A stretch of DNA of 64,000 nucleotides from Mauremys mutica (lineage: Eukaryota; Chordata; Testudines; Geoemydidae), in the NCBI RefSeq assembly GCF_020497125.1, contig NC_059073.1:141183012-141247011 (forward strand), read 5' to 3'. The translations under genes were made by a program, and so were the position numbers. Each line of letters begins with the position of its first letter. Position 1 is the stretch's first letter. The notes below the pieces were generated by a model that saw nothing but the letters and a program-made list of their open reading frames with translations, ran no database searches and was not told where the DNA came from. This document shows, piece by piece, positions 32,683 through 44,391 of the stretch.

Positions 32683-35122
32683 GCCTGGAATTATTTCAAG
32701 TCAAAATTGCAGAAACTATCAGAAGCCTGCATCCCAAGAAAGGGGAAAAACATCATAGGCAGGAGTTATAACTAAGCTGGATGAGCAAGCATCTCAGAGA
32801 GGTGATTAAGAAAAAGCAGAAAGCCTACAAGGAATGGAAGATGAGAGGGATTAGCAAGGAAAGCTACCTTATTGAGGTCAGAACATGTAGGGATAAAGTG
32901 AGAAAGGCCAAAAGCCATGTAGAGTTGGACCTTGCAAAGGGAATTAAAACCAATAGTAAAAGGTTCTATAGCCATATAAATAAGAAGAAAACAAAGAAGA
33001 AGTGGGACCGCTAAACACTGAGGATGGAGTGGAGGTTAAGGATAATCTAGGCGTGGCCCAATATCTAAACAAATACTTTGCCTCAGTTTTTAATGAGGCT
33101 AATGAGGAGCTTACGGATAATGGTAGGATGACAAATGGGAATGAGGCTATGGAGGTAGATATTACCACATCCGAGGTAGAAGCCAAATTCAAACAGCTTA
33201 ATGGGACAAAATCGGAGGTCCCAGATAATCTTCATCCAAGAATATTAAAGGAACTGGCACATGAAATTGCAAGCCCATTAGCAAGAATTTTTAATGAATC
33301 AGTAAACTCAGGGGTTGTACCGTACGACTGGAGAATTGCTAACATAGTTCCTATTTTTAAGAGAGGGGAAAAAAGTGATCTGAGTAACTATAGACCTGTT
33401 AGTTTGACATCTGTAGTATGTAAGATCTTGGACAAAATTTTGAAAAGAAAGTAGTTAAGGACATCGAGGTCAATGGTAATTGGAACAAAATACAACATGG
33501 TTTTACAAAAGGTAGATCGTGCTAAACCAACCAGATCTCCTTCTTTGAGAAGGTAACATATTTTTTAGACAAAGGAAATGCAGTGGATCTAATTTACCTC
33601 GATTTCAGTAAGGCATTTGATATGGTTCAACATGGGGAATTATTAGTTAAATTGGAAAAGATGGGGATCAATATGAAAATTCAAAGGTGAATAAGGAACT
33701 GGTTAATGGGGATACTACAATGTGTAATACTGAAAGGTGAATTGTCAGGCTGGAAGGAGGTTACTAGTGGAGTTCCTCAGGGGTCGGTTTTGGGACCAAT
33801 CTTATTTAATCTTTTTATTGCTGACCTTGGCACAAAAAGTGGGAATGTGCTAATAAAGTTTGTGGATGACACAAAGCTGGGAGGTATTGCTAACACAGAA
33901 AAGGACTGGGATATCCTACAGGAAGATCTGGATGACCTTGTAAACTGGAGTAATAATAATAGGATGAAATTCAATAGTGAAAAGTGCAAGGTCATGCATT
34001 TAGGGATTAATAATAAGAATTTTAGTTATAAATTGGGGACGCATCAGTTGGAAGTAAGAGAGGAGGAGAAGGACCTTGGAGTATTGGTTGATCACAGGAT
34101 GACTATGAGCTGCCAATGTGATATGGCCGTTAAAAAAGCTAATGCAGTTTTAGGATGCATCAGGCGAGGTATTTCCAGCAAAGATAAGGAGGTGTTAGTA
34201 CCATTATACAAGGCACTGGTGAGACCTCATCTGGAATACTGTGTGCAGTTCTGGTCTCCCATGTTTAAGAAGGATGAATTCAAACTGGAACAGGTACAGA
34301 GAAGGGTTACTAGGATGATCCGAGGAATGGAAAACCTGTCTTATGAAAGGAGACTCAAAGAGCTGGGCTTGTTTAGCCTAACCAAAAGAAGGTTGAGGGG
34401 GGATATGATTGCTCTTTATAAATATATCAGAGGGATAAATATTAGGGAGGGAGAGGAATTATTTAAGCTTAGTACCAATGTGGACACAAGAACAAATGGA
34501 TATAAACTGGACACTAGGAAGTTTAGACTTGAAATTAGATGAAGGTTTCTAACCATTAGAGGAGTGAAATTCTGGAACAGCCTTCCAAGGGGAGTAGTGG
34601 GGGCAAAAGACATATCTGGCTTTAAGACTAAGCTTGATAAGTTTATGGAGGGGATGGTATGATGGGATAGCCTAATGTTGGCAATTAATTTGACAACTGA
34701 TCTTTGATTATCAGCAGGTAAGTATGCCCAGTGGTCTGTGATGGGATGTTAGATGGGGTGGAATCTGAGTTACTACAGAGAATTCTTTCCTGGGTGCTGG
34801 CTGGTGAGTCTTGCCCACATGCTCAGGGTTTAACTGATCGCCATATTTGGGGTTGGGAAGGAATTTTCCTCCAGAGCAGATTGGCAGAGGCCCTGGAGGT
34901 TTTTCGCCTTCCTCTGCAGCATGGAGCACGGGTCACTTGCTGGAGGATTCTCTGCAACTTGAGGCCTTCAAACCACAATTTGAGGACTTCAGTAACTCAG
35001 ACATAGGTTAGGGGTTTGTTACAGAAGTGGATGGGTGAGATTCTGTGGCCTGCATTGTGCAGGAGGTCAGACTAGATGATCATAATGGTCCCTTCTGACC
35101 TTAAAGTCTATGAGTCTATGAG
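32683..35122 (+). mobile_element. CR1 LINE of a second subfamily, 5' truncated
   Basis: It begins in ORF2 after the endonuclease (WNYFKSKLQKLSEACIPRKG in frame), 2 bp after the preceding CR1 ends. It runs through RT to the 3' UTR with agactagatgatcataatgg and ends agtctatgagtctatgag. The 3' repeat differs from the ATTCTATG of the previous copy. Confidence 0.9.
32781..34660 (+). pseudogene. CR1 reverse transcriptase, broken
   Basis: Reverse transcriptase of the CR1 at 32683. Segments: SESYLIEVRT-like connector before 33000, NKYFASVFNEANEEL near 33070, ANIVPIFKRGEKSDLSNYRP near 33340, then a frame-disrupted stretch (33455-33700, still showing YLDFSKAFD-like codons), then SGVPQGSVLGPILFNLFI, the active-site FVDDTKLGG (33859 on) and the thumb MRGMENLSYERRLKELGLF-like region. 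A stop at 34541 precedes a final NSLPRGVVGAKDISGFKTKL. Several stops and shifts make it inactive. Confidence 0.85.
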
Positions 35123-35159
35123 ACTTAAATGCGTGCTGAAGAATTTTCTTGAATCTGGG

Positions 35160-35255
35160 CCCAAGGTTGTACAGCAAGTCAGAGCCAGAGCCAGGAACAA
35201 AATTCAAGTGACCAGAGTTTCTGCAATCTTCTGCTCCAACCACTAACACATATGG
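35160..35255 (-). repeat. MIR fragment, reverse
   Basis: cccaaggttgtacagcaagt and agagccagagccaggaac match the reverse MIR core. Confidence 0.5.
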
Positions 35256-37039
35256 ACACTGAACAACATAATCACGCTGATTTAAGACCATTAAATTCAA
35301 ACTCCCATGAAGATTTGGGTTGCATTTAATATAAACCTCTACTGCAAACAACCACGAGTTTCATTCTGCAAAATCCAAGTGTGACTAAAATAATGTGCCT
35401 GTAAATTAAACATAGGCTTTCATGACTTACATGTCATCAGAAGAAAAATAAAAATGCCTTGCAGTGAAAACATTATATATCATTGGGACTCTGACCCAAA
35501 CCCCATTGGAATTATTGTGAATCTTCCCATTGACTTCAATTAGTTTTGGATCAGGCCTTAGGTTCTTGAAATATCATTCCCTCGTGATTCAGTCTCTGAT
35601 TTACTAGTAACGCTCTGCACATAGTCTGACTTTTTTTTTTGTTTTGTTTTATCCCTTCATTTTGCTATTTTCTCCATTTTTGAAAACAAGCACCTCCTAC
35701 CTTCTTTGGTCTTTAATAATTTGAAGGCTACAGTTCAGTAGCAGCTCTTCACTGAGGGTGGGAATAAAAATAAAAAAGTATTTGATTTTAATTTAAAATG
35801 TTATTTCATAGTTGATTTAAATGCTAACGTGTAAAGCACCATTTGGACTTTGGGGGGTTTGGGTAATATGACACTAAAGTATTTTTTCAAGTGTGTAATT
35901 GAAATATTCAAATAAGCACTGATAAGCCACTTGCAAATATGCTGCAGTGCTGCAAAAGTGACTGGAAAAAAGAGCCTCCCCAGTCTCTACTTTCAATATT
36001 TTGAGTAATTCACCTTTGAACCACTCAGCACAAGATTCCTTCTATCGCTAATTGAAATAATTCAGCTCAGTTACACTGCTTTCACAATGGGAACTTTCAG
36101 AGGAAGCTTTCTGCATCATATATCTCATTGCCTATTATGGGAACACCCTGGCTACATGCTTAAGGATAGGAAATAAAATGTGTCCTTTGGAAGCCTGTGT
36201 GTGTCTGAAAACCGTGCTAGCTTTCATCACATCTACACACAAAAAAACAACCCCTTATTTCTTTGTGACAGGAGTAAACCAAAAGGTTCTGTAGGCAACC
36301 ACCATGCTTGTGAATTTGTTGTTTTCAATTGGTTACCTCTTATAGGAAAAAATCCTATAGTCTTAAAGAGAAAATTACCAACTTTCTATAGTGTTTTTTA
36401 GACCCAACAAAGAATTATATAGCAGGGATATAATTTTCCCTTAGAGTGCAGAGTAATTTCTACATGACCCCATTATACTTTCATAGAAACGGACTGGTTT
36501 CATCCCTTTTAAATTCTATAAGAGATGAAGAAAGGGAAAGATTAAAATGAAACCAAGCTGGGAGTGCCTACAATTTGAGCCACAGAGTAGTGGGAAATTG
36601 GTGAAAACTGTATTAAAATTATAAACTATCACTTAAAAGTCTATGGAGTCTCCTGTCCGGCGGACAGCCAGTCTAGACTAAGGTGGGGGTGAGTTGTGCC
36701 TCTGTTTTAGGTAGCAGCCTGCTTTTTCTATCTCTGAGTTTGAGTTCTTGTGTCTTATCATTCTGAATAAATGAAATAAAGTACCCAACCTTCCTGCAAC
36801 ATTATTTTTATCTCATTTGTTTGCATGCCATGAACATAACACCCACCACCTCTCAAAAACAAATTTTGGCCTCGGCATAGCGCTCACACAATTTCACCCT
36901 GTCCTTCTTCCACACCCAAAACAATTCAAAATCCCTCTTTAGACCTCACCTTATTGCCCTACTGATCTCAGGAGTGAGCTCCCACCAGGGCTGTGGTTCT
37001 GCAGAGCTATCCAGACCCTTCTAGACCCCTTCCTGCCCA
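35256..37039. other. unannotated AT-rich sequence
   Basis: No gene. Holds the ttcccattgacttcaattag foldback core near 35526. At 36690-36802 a stretch with two AATAAA/ATAAA signals ending in ttcctgcaaca looks like the R-U5 end of an LTR, but I cannot find its start. Confidence 0.35.
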
Positions 37040-37396
37040 TTTGAGACTGGGGTGGCGGACATGATAACAGTTTTCATATATATTAAGGGCTGCTGTAAAG
37101 AGGATGAGGATCAGTTGTTCCCCATGTCTACTGAAGGTAGGACAAGAAGGAATGGGCTTAATCTGCAGCAAAGGAGAGGAGATGTGGGTTAGACACTAGG
37201 AATAATTTTTAAATATAAAGATTGTTCCTGTGCTTAACTGGTTACCCAGGCAAGTTATGGAATGATCACCACTGATCAACCTGTTCTTAAAAAACCTCCA
37301 AACACCCATCAGGGATGGCATATTTGGCAGTGTCTCAGTGTGGTCAGATGGACTAGATGACCTCTCAAGGTTCCTTCCCTACGTTTCTATGATTAT
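37040..37396 (+). mobile_element. CR1 LINE 3' end, old
   Basis: Decayed C-terminal codons, then gactagatgacctctcaagg and a final gtttctatgatt. Confidence 0.65.
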
Positions 37397-37643
37397 AGTT
37401 TAGGAAAGAAGGCTATTTAGTGTTATGCTCATTCAGGGACTGATCCAGCTCTCACTGAAGTCAATAGAAAGAGTCTTCAGGCTGCAATGCTGAGTCTGGG
37501 CACGGTTTGATTGTCTATATTTTGCTATAACTAATCTTTATACTTCAGTGCTGCTGTGCACCATTAACAGAAGACATTTGCTACAGATGCTGCACAAGTG
37601 AGGAGACAACCAGCAGAAAAGGGGGTGGGGGGCTTTCAGAGAA

Positions 37644-37662
37644 AGAGAGAGAGAGAGAGAGA
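37644..37662 (+). repeat. (GA)n microsatellite
   Basis: Short run of GA units. Confidence 0.85.
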
Positions 37663-37833
37663 AAAGAGTTAGTTTTAAGCTAGTGTGGGTTCTTATCCAA
37701 TGCCCAGTGAAGCCAACAAGGCAGTTCACATTGACTTCAATGGTCATTGTGTTAAAACATTAGGGTGAAATTTTGAAGCTGCATCCCATTTCTACTAAAA
37801 TGAATGAGAATTGGGCACCTAGATCTCCTAGAT

Positions 37834-38058
37834 CAGTGGTTCTCAAACTTTTGTACTAGTGACCCCTTTCACATAACAAGCCTCTGAGTGCAACCCTCCC
37901 CTCTTATAAATTAAAAACCACTTTTTTATATATTTAACACCATTATAAATGCAGGAGGCCAAGCAGGGTTTGGGGTGGAGGATGACAGCTCATGACTCCC
38001 CCATGTAATAACCTCGTCACGCCATGAGGGGTCCCGACCCCCAGTTTGAGAACCCCTG
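37834..38058 (+). mobile_element. hAT-like MITE, 225 bp
   Basis: Begins CAGTGGTTCTCAAACTTTTG and ends CAGTTTGAGAACCCCTG, with perfect 8-bp duplications TCCTAGAT (37826-37833 and 38059-38066). A second copy lies inverted at 59491-59684. No ORF. Confidence 0.85.
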
Positions 38059-38097
38059 TCCTAGATGGTTTGACAATCCCATTCTCGATCTTTAACA

Positions 38098-38212
38098 TTT
38101 TGATTCAGCCTAACCCTTAAGCATGCGTTGAACTTTAAGCATATGCTAAAGTCCATCCCTTTTCAGTCAAGCACTTAAGCACATTCTTAACGTTGAGCCC
38201 TGGCACAATGCT
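38098..38212. repeat. hairpin repeat, 'cttaactttaagca' family
   Basis: Alternating and inverted cttaagcatgcg, ctttaagcatatgc and agcacttaagcacattctta segments make an imperfect hairpin. Confidence 0.5.
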
Positions 38213-38405
38213 GTGGTGTATCAGGAATTATGTTTATTACAGTGTTCAAATACAATTCAATAGATAGGTGAAAAGAAAAAAGACATTGGTTGACATTTTC
38301 AAGAGTGTAGGAGATTTAGACACATTTACATTAATTTTAAATTCTTCTGTGACTCAATTTCCCATTTCTAAACCACTAATAATAATAATAAATCCCTAAC
38401 TCACA

Positions 38406-38600
38406 GGGGAGGGATAGCTCAGTGGTTTGAGCATTGGCCTGCTAAACCCAAAATTGTGAGTTCAATCCTTGAGGGGGCCACTTAGGGATCTGGGGCAAAA
38501 TCAGTACTTGGTCCTGCTAGTGAAGGCAGGGGGCTGGACTTGATGACCTTTTGGGGTCCCTTCCAGTTCTATGAGATAGGTATATCTCCATATATTATTA
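38406..38600 (+). mobile_element. CryI-type tRNA-derived SINE (turtle Pol III/SINE)
   Basis: The head gggatagctcagtggtttga contains an A box (tagctcagtgg, 38415 on) and a B-box-like agttcaatcct near 38459. The body continues gggccacttagggatctggg and ggactggatgacct-type sequence (ggacttgatgaccttttggg), ending at tatatctcc with a TA-rich tail. This is the layout of the cryptodiran turtle CryI family and is the best clue to the organism. It is not a tRNA gene: the acceptor stem is not closed and the body follows. Confidence 0.85.
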
Positions 38601-38974
38601 TATTATATTGTCTGTGTTCCTCACAAATATTCAATGATGGATGCCATATAAAATATAAGACAGATTGCATGTGCACGCACACACAGAAAAAAAAATTACT
38701 GCAAGTAATTCTTGTTCTGGTTAGAATCAGTGGAATATTATTGGCTTGAACACATCATGCAGTTCCAACATATTACTATATTCAATTTTATTAAAATTGA
38801 ATGAGCAGTACATAATTAATGGGTGAAATTCTGTTTAATGAACTGAAATACTTTGGATAGTAACTGGCCATATGTAAAGCTCATAAGTATTAATGACGTG
38901 TTCTGAAATGTTCCATTTATTTTTCATAGCTAGTTGTGAGTGACAAAAGAAAATTATTAATTGAAAATAAGCCT
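38601..38974. other. unannotated AT-rich sequence
   Basis: No gene or repeat recognised. Confidence 0.4.
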
Positions 38975-39080
38975 TATGGGTGGAATTTCCACAAAGCACC
39001 TAAATGATTTAGGAGATTTTTTTTCTGAAATACCAGATTTTCAAAGGTATGAAGGTGCCTGTAGCTCTGAGGCCGCCTAC
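38975..39080. repeat. foldback repeat, left part
   Basis: acctaaatgatttaggagat and accagattttcaaaggtatg belong to the ggtgcctaaata family. The other half may be at 39880-40100, separated by the CR1 fragment and other sequence. Confidence 0.45.
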
Positions 39081-39220
39081 TGCCTCCAAACTGCCCCCTC
39101 ATGGCTAGAGTTGCCTCTCTGACCATTCTGCCTCTATTTCCCCTACAACCAGGCCCTTTTCAGAACTCACTCAGTCTCCAATGACCTTTTCTGCTCAAAT
39201 TCACTTTTCACCGCGTCAAC

Positions 39221-39518
39221 TACTTGAAGGGGGGTTTCAAAGAGGATGGAGCTCAGCTGTTCTCAGTGGTGGCAGATGACAGAACAAGGAACAATGGTCC
39301 CAAGTTGCAGAGCGGGAGGTCTAGGTTGGATATTAGGAAACACTATTTCACTAGGAGTGTGGTGGAGCACTGGAATGGGTTACCTAGGGAGGTGGTGGAA
39401 TCTCCTTCCTTGACAAAGCCCTGGCTGGAATGACTTAGTTGGTGTTGGACCTGCTTTGAGCAGGAGGTTGAACTAGATGATCTCCTGATGTCTCTTCCAA
39501 CCCTAATCTTCTATGATT
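39221..39518 (+). mobile_element. CR1 LINE 3' end fragment
   Basis: Encodes a truncated C-terminus ([35 protein letters not shown]) with a small internal deletion after ESPSL. It ends gaactagatgatctcctgat and cttctatgattcc. Confidence 0.85.
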
Positions 39519-39765
39519 CCTCAGGCTGGCAACAGAGTTTATGAAAAGACTGAACTCAGAAGCCCAAACTAAACGCACTGTTTTTCAGCTCATTTTCCCT
39601 TGTTTAACTCCCACTTTATTTTGCTAGGGCTCTGCAAAACCCAAACTTGCTCTTTGTAACTGCTACTTCCACTATCTCCAGCTCCACACAACTTTCTGTT
39701 TCCTAAGCTTCCTCAACTCAACTTCCTGCTACCTTTTATATTGGGATCACCTGATTCCTCTCAGT

Positions 39766-39792
39766 TGTGTGTGTGTGTGGGGGGGGGGGGGG
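39766..39792 (+). repeat. (GT)n followed by a G run
   Basis: GT units to 39778 then 14 G. Confidence 0.9.
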
Positions 39793-39879
39793 CATTATCT
39801 TGTAATCAGGGCTGGCTTAGCCCTACCTAGGCTCTCCAGCCCATGAGCAAATCACCATGTTACAGTGCCTCAAGATGCA

Positions 39880-40100
39880 AATGACACCTAGTGAGATTTA
39901 AAAATGTGCTTATGTGCCTAACTCCCATTGAAATCAACGACAGTTAGGTGTTTAGATGCTTTTTAAAATCCCAGTAGGTGCCTCTCTGCATCAATAATAC
40001 CTTAACAAGTCTGGCCTATAGGCAGTGAGAAGCTCACATAGCACACAGTTTCAGTGAGACTTAAGCACGTAAATCACTTCTGAAAATGGGAATTTTGAAA
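39880..40100. repeat. foldback repeat, right part
   Basis: gtgcctaactcccattgaaa, gacagttaggtgtttagatg and agtaggtgcctctctgcatc match the ggtgcctaaata family. Confidence 0.5.
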
Positions 40101-40244
40101 ATTTCAAGTTTTGCAGGCCAACCTCTCTTGCTCCCAGAGCTTAGTGGGGAGGAGGCAGTGCAAAGGGGGCAGGGAGGCTGAGGACCCAGGTTCTCTGCCT
40201 TTCCATCCCTAGAGCTCAGGAGTAGCGAGAGATGGAAAATTAGG

Positions 40245-40460
40245 GTGCTTAGCCTTGGCAGCCCTCCAGGAAAGTTTTCATCAATTTTATGGGGAAAAAG
40301 TCAAATTGAAATTGACAAGAGCCTTCCAGGCAGGCAGCCAGGGAGCTGCCATTTTGATTTTCCCCAACATCAAAACTTTTCAGCAAAACTGAAATTTTCC
40401 CACAGAAAGGGTTGGGTTTTTTAATCATTTGACAATTTTTTTTTGACCAGCTCAACTACT
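40245..40460. mobile_element. AT-rich 'gctggtcaa' family copy
   Basis: catcaattttatggggaaaa at the left and ttttttgaccagctcaact at the right. The end gaccagctc is the inverse of the gagctggtc-type start used by other copies. Confidence 0.4.
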
Positions 40461-41110
40461 AGATGAGAAATAAAATAAGGAAAGGAAAGGTAAAATCATA
40501 CCATTTAGTCCATCTCTGAAAGGCGCACGTTCCTTGCTAATGCACCATAACCACTAAGGCGCATCTACTAGCTTCCAGATGAGCATGGGTGTTACACTCC
40601 TGCTTCCGTATGCAGTAAGTGAGAGCAAGCCAACAACTGGAAACAGAGTGTGATCAGAAGCGTTTGCTTTCCTCATTAAGCATTTCACTGCCTGACTCAC
40701 CTCCACTGCTGTTTAAAGGACTGCTCATGGAGGCTGGGGAGAGCTTGGTAAAGCATGACGGCAGCTCATTCATGAGTTTTGTATTTTCCTTCCCATGGGC
40801 TGCAGTGATTTATAACATTTGGAGCACGCGGGGCTTGTTGCTACTCCTAGGTTTGGAGGGTCTTGTTGCTACTCTTGGAATCACAAACCCACAGAGGGGA
40901 AAGGAAAAAAACCCTACAAACAAAACATCTTTCTTTATGGTGTAGTGATTGGAAACAGGCTTGCAATGCAATACCCTACACTGGATCTCTGCCATCAGGG
41001 ATAGCGGGATAAATTCTGCTCTCTGTTACACAAGTGAGTAACTCTGCTTGGGCTGGCACCTGTGACATCAAAATATGTCCCTGCAAGTCACTTCTAACAA
41101 GTTTCCTATC
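40461..41110. other. unannotated sequence
   Basis: No gene or repeat recognised. Confidence 0.35.
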
Positions 41111-41225
41111 ATAAGAATGGTCGTACTGGGTCAGACTAATGAGTCCAGTATCCTGTCTTCCAAACTTGGCCAATCCCAGGTGCTTCAGAGGGAACGAAAA
41201 AAACAGGCAATCATCCAGATTGCCA
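41111..41225 (+). repeat. 'actggatcagac' dispersed repeat, copy 2
   Basis: cataagaatggtcgtactgg, gtccagtatcctgtcttcca and ccaggtgcttcagagggaac are characteristic of this common amniote repeat. Confidence 0.65.
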
Positions 41226-41754
41226 TTATGCAGCAGCTTCTATGCACTGTTACATGGGGATATTTCACAGTCATTTTTAGAGATGCTCCTGCTCACCCTT
41301 GCTTTTTTTGTCACAGCGCTGATGCTATTGGCGCATGCTCCTGCTCCCCTTCCCATTGAAGTCCGTGGCGTAACTTCTACTGACTTCCATGGTGCAGGAT
41401 CAAGCTGTGTGCTGCCAACTCTTATCACTTCATGTGATCCAGGGAGGCTAAAAACTTACTTTAAACAACAAAAAAAAGGAAGTGTCTAGCTTTCACAGAA
41501 GCAGAGAAAGCCCAAAACAAACATTAAAAGCTCTGAAACCAGAAGGCAAATACAAAGAACCCAAGGTATTGTATTTTATTTAAAACATGATTTTTAGCAA
41601 ATTTCATAATTTTGTGGGCCATCCCACATGAATTTTGAAACCTTGGGGTTGGCAGTACTGACCAAGGTCCTGTTATACCAAATACCATTTGCCTCTTTCT
41701 CAGGGATTAAACCTCTTTCTTTTACATACTGCAATAGTTAGTTTTGTGCAGCTG
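41226..41754. other. unannotated sequence with foldback core
   Basis: cccattgaagtccgtggcgt and actgacttccatggtgcagg near 41352 and 41379 form an imperfect hairpin. Otherwise nothing recognised. Confidence 0.4.
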
Positions 41755-41882
41755 AAATGAGCAGGATTCAAGCCTTGGGCTTGATTCTGATTTACAATGG
41801 TGAAATACCTTTGATTTTGATGCAGTTACTCGGGTTCTATACCTGCGCGAGTCAGATCAGAACCAGGCCCCTTGAAGTAAAG
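41755..41882. repeat. short hairpin repeat, 'ttacaccag' family
   Basis: gggcttgattctgatttaca and cagatcagaaccaggcccc are inverted arms around a loop with ttactcggg. Confidence 0.6.
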
Positions 41883-42239
41883 TCTCCTTTGCGTACCTGG
41901 CACAACACAGGCATGCATCCCCGTATGGCCTCACCACTGTGCCTTAGATCAGACCTGAGTGTGAAGGAATGACCTCTAGGGGATAAACAATTTCCAAGTT
42001 TTTCCCCCCCACCCCAGTGTTTGGCCTCTCTGCTGAGGCTTCACAAAAAAGTCAGCCAATGTAAGTTCCATTTGTTGAGGTATATTTTCTAAGAGATGCT
42101 TGCCCACTTGAAAGTGGGCTGAGATCTACCAAGCATTAGAGGTCATTGAAAGCTCCCAGCTGATAACTTTCCTTTACCACTGACCTCTGTGGGTTTGCAC
42201 AGGCAGCACAGAGGGTAATGATACATATGCCACTACATG
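41883..42239. other. unannotated sequence
   Basis: No gene or repeat recognised. Confidence 0.35.
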
Positions 42240-42790
42240 TGTCCCAGTACCTCCAGTCTCCTAAGGTAAGGCCCAATGGGTCTTCAACCCAGGCCTGCAG
42301 AATTGCCAGGCAGGAAACACCTCCACACTGCCACCCAGCACCAGCTGTAACCAACTCATGCTCCCCTACCCATGACCCACTGCAGACAAAGACAACAGGA
42401 AGTCCTGCTTCAAGAAGTTTGACAAACAGCAGCCTTCTGGTGCCTGATTGGCTCCTCACTCTATATAAGCCCAAGGAGCATTCCAGGAAGTGTCCAGGCA
42501 ACAAGGTGGATCACAAGTTAGCAGCCACAACCAACTTGTATTCTCTGTTCTTGAACTCCTGGTATTGACCTCGACTCTGACTTGGAACTTGACTGCTGCT
42601 CGAACCCTGGAAGGACTCTGATACTCACTTTTGATCCTCAGCCTGATCCCTGACCTATCTCCAGCTTTACCCTTCATCCTGACCCTGGGCCAGACTACCG
42701 ACCCTGATACTGACTCCAAATCCCCGCAGCAGTTCCTGCCTGCTGAGCTTTTGCCAATAGTCCTGCCTATCTTCACTTAGGATCCTGACA
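42240..42790 (+). mobile_element. candidate solo LTR, about 551 bp
   Basis: Starts TGTCCCAGTA and ends GATCCTGACA (TGTC...GACA). ctctatataagcccaag near 42459 is a good TATA box followed by about 300 bp that would be R-U5. I cannot see a clean target duplication, so boundaries and orientation are provisional. Confidence 0.45.
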
Positions 42791-42892
42791 CCTACCTCTT
42801 TTCTTCCTAACATCTAGATATTTCTATTGTCCTCCACACAATGGTGTCTCCCCACACACATCTTCACTGCATCTCCTGCTACCCTTCCACGA

Positions 42893-43045
42893 GTAGGTCA
42901 ATATTATTCCCATTTTACAGATGGGGACACTGAGACAGAGATTACACAATCTGTCCAGTCATACAGGAAATCTCTACAAGAGCTGGAAATCAAACCAGAT
43001 CTCCTGAGGCCCACTCCAGTTCCTTAACCAAAAGACCATCCTTCC
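42893..43045 (-). repeat. MIR-type SINE, reverse
   Basis: cccattttacagatggggac and tcaaaccagatctcctgagg match the reverse MIR. Confidence 0.65.
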
Positions 43046-43904
43046 TCTCAGGCCAGTCTGGACAAACAACTGGTGGAAAATGAAGCACAAGCTGAGAACA
43101 AATAAATCCCTCATTTTCTCTGTACTTTTCTTTCCTACATTTTTCTTAAAAACAACAACAAAAAAACACCATCAAATTACTCCTGGTGAAATGAGCAGTC
43201 TGTCGTCCTCATTAAGAGCAAGCAATTCATTTGCATGTCTTCAGGTGAAGTCCTTGAAAAGTGATGTAGGACACCACGTTAATGGCAAAGGCAGTATGTT
43301 AGCAAAACATTTATTCAACACTTTACGTAAGTAAACACAAGAGAAGTCATCCAAGATTATGTGAATTACTTGAGAAACAGCTAAAGCAGATTGTTCCACA
43401 GTGTTTTGGACTGACTTTTCAAAAGTGCATTAACCCCAATGTGTCATTAAGTAATTGCCAGTGGAAACTATGATTTATTTATTTTTTTACTTATTTTAAC
43501 CTTTTTCATCTCTCCAGTTTGTTAGACTAAATTCAAACAAGCCCAGGATGAAGGAAACACGAGTCATTAAATCACTTGAGAGTGCTTCCTGTTTGAGGTA
43601 ATAACCAGTTCCCTTGGCTAATATATTCCAGAGGCCCAGGGCTGAGGCATTTATTAGCCCAAGATGTAGTTATTACCGAGTTGACAGGAAGTTCCCTGAA
43701 GTTACTATTATAATTAAACTTTTAATGATTAAATATTTGGGGGGAAATAAATTGGTTTTAAGACATTTTATTTTTTAATGAGAGTTAAAACTGAGGCATT
43801 TGGATTAGAAGTTACAGGAGTTGGCGTCTACAGTAGAATAAAGGTGCTCATATCCAGTGTATGCCTATGGACACTGAATTCTGAGGCTATTAGCACAAGT
43901 TATT
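43046..43904. other. unannotated AT-rich sequence
   Basis: No gene or repeat recognised. Confidence 0.35.
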
Positions 43905-44061
43905 GACAATGAAAGGCAGTGTGCTCCAGTGGCTAGGCCCTGGTCTAAGACTCAAGAGAGTCTAAAACTCTAGTCCCAGCTTTTCCACTGTCGTGCTCTC
44001 GGGCAAGTCATTTCACCTTTCTATACCTGTCTTTCACCTCTTATTCTGAGATTGTCATTTA

Positions 44062-44391
44062 GGAGTATTTCTATACTGAAGGTGTAATTGTAACATGGGT
44101 AGGCTAGCTAGCATGGGTAACAATAATCCTGTAAGCTCATGCTCCAAAACGTCTGTTAGTCTATAAGGTGCCACAAGACTCTTTGCTGCTTTTAATAATC
44201 CTGTAGAAATGACAGAATGGTCTGGCAACCAGAGTACAATCCCACTGGGGACCCTACGTATATACTGCAATTCCTAGCCCATGCCACCACATCAATACTA
44301 GTACTGTTACCTGTGCTATCTAGATTAAAGCTAGCAGAGATATACCTACCAATGCTACAGTCATACCTTCCCATGCAACATAGACCTACTC
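44062..44391. mobile_element. Harbinger-type MITE inside a MIR
   Basis: The left end gagtatttctatactg and inverted right end gagtaggtctatgttg match in 12 of 16 positions. TTA lies on both sides (44059-44061 and 44392-44394). ctagctagc and gctagc motifs are inside. It carries a later 60-bp insertion. Confidence 0.6.
44134..44193 (+). mobile_element. 60-bp retrotransposon tail with 12-bp duplication
   Basis: agctcatgctccaaaacgtc through ggtgccacaagactctttgc is the 3' tail of a repeat common in reptile genomes. It lies between perfect 12-bp duplications AATAATCCTGTA (44122-44133 and 44194-44205). Extreme 5' truncation is implied. The parent element is not certain. Confidence 0.7.

Noticed and set aside
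31195..34542. Functional reverse transcriptase genes
   Set aside because: Both CR1 copies are 5' truncated without an endonuclease, and the second has stops and frame changes.
38406..38480. Possible tRNA gene
   Set aside because: A and B boxes are present but the fold is not closed and the sequence continues into a SINE body and tail.
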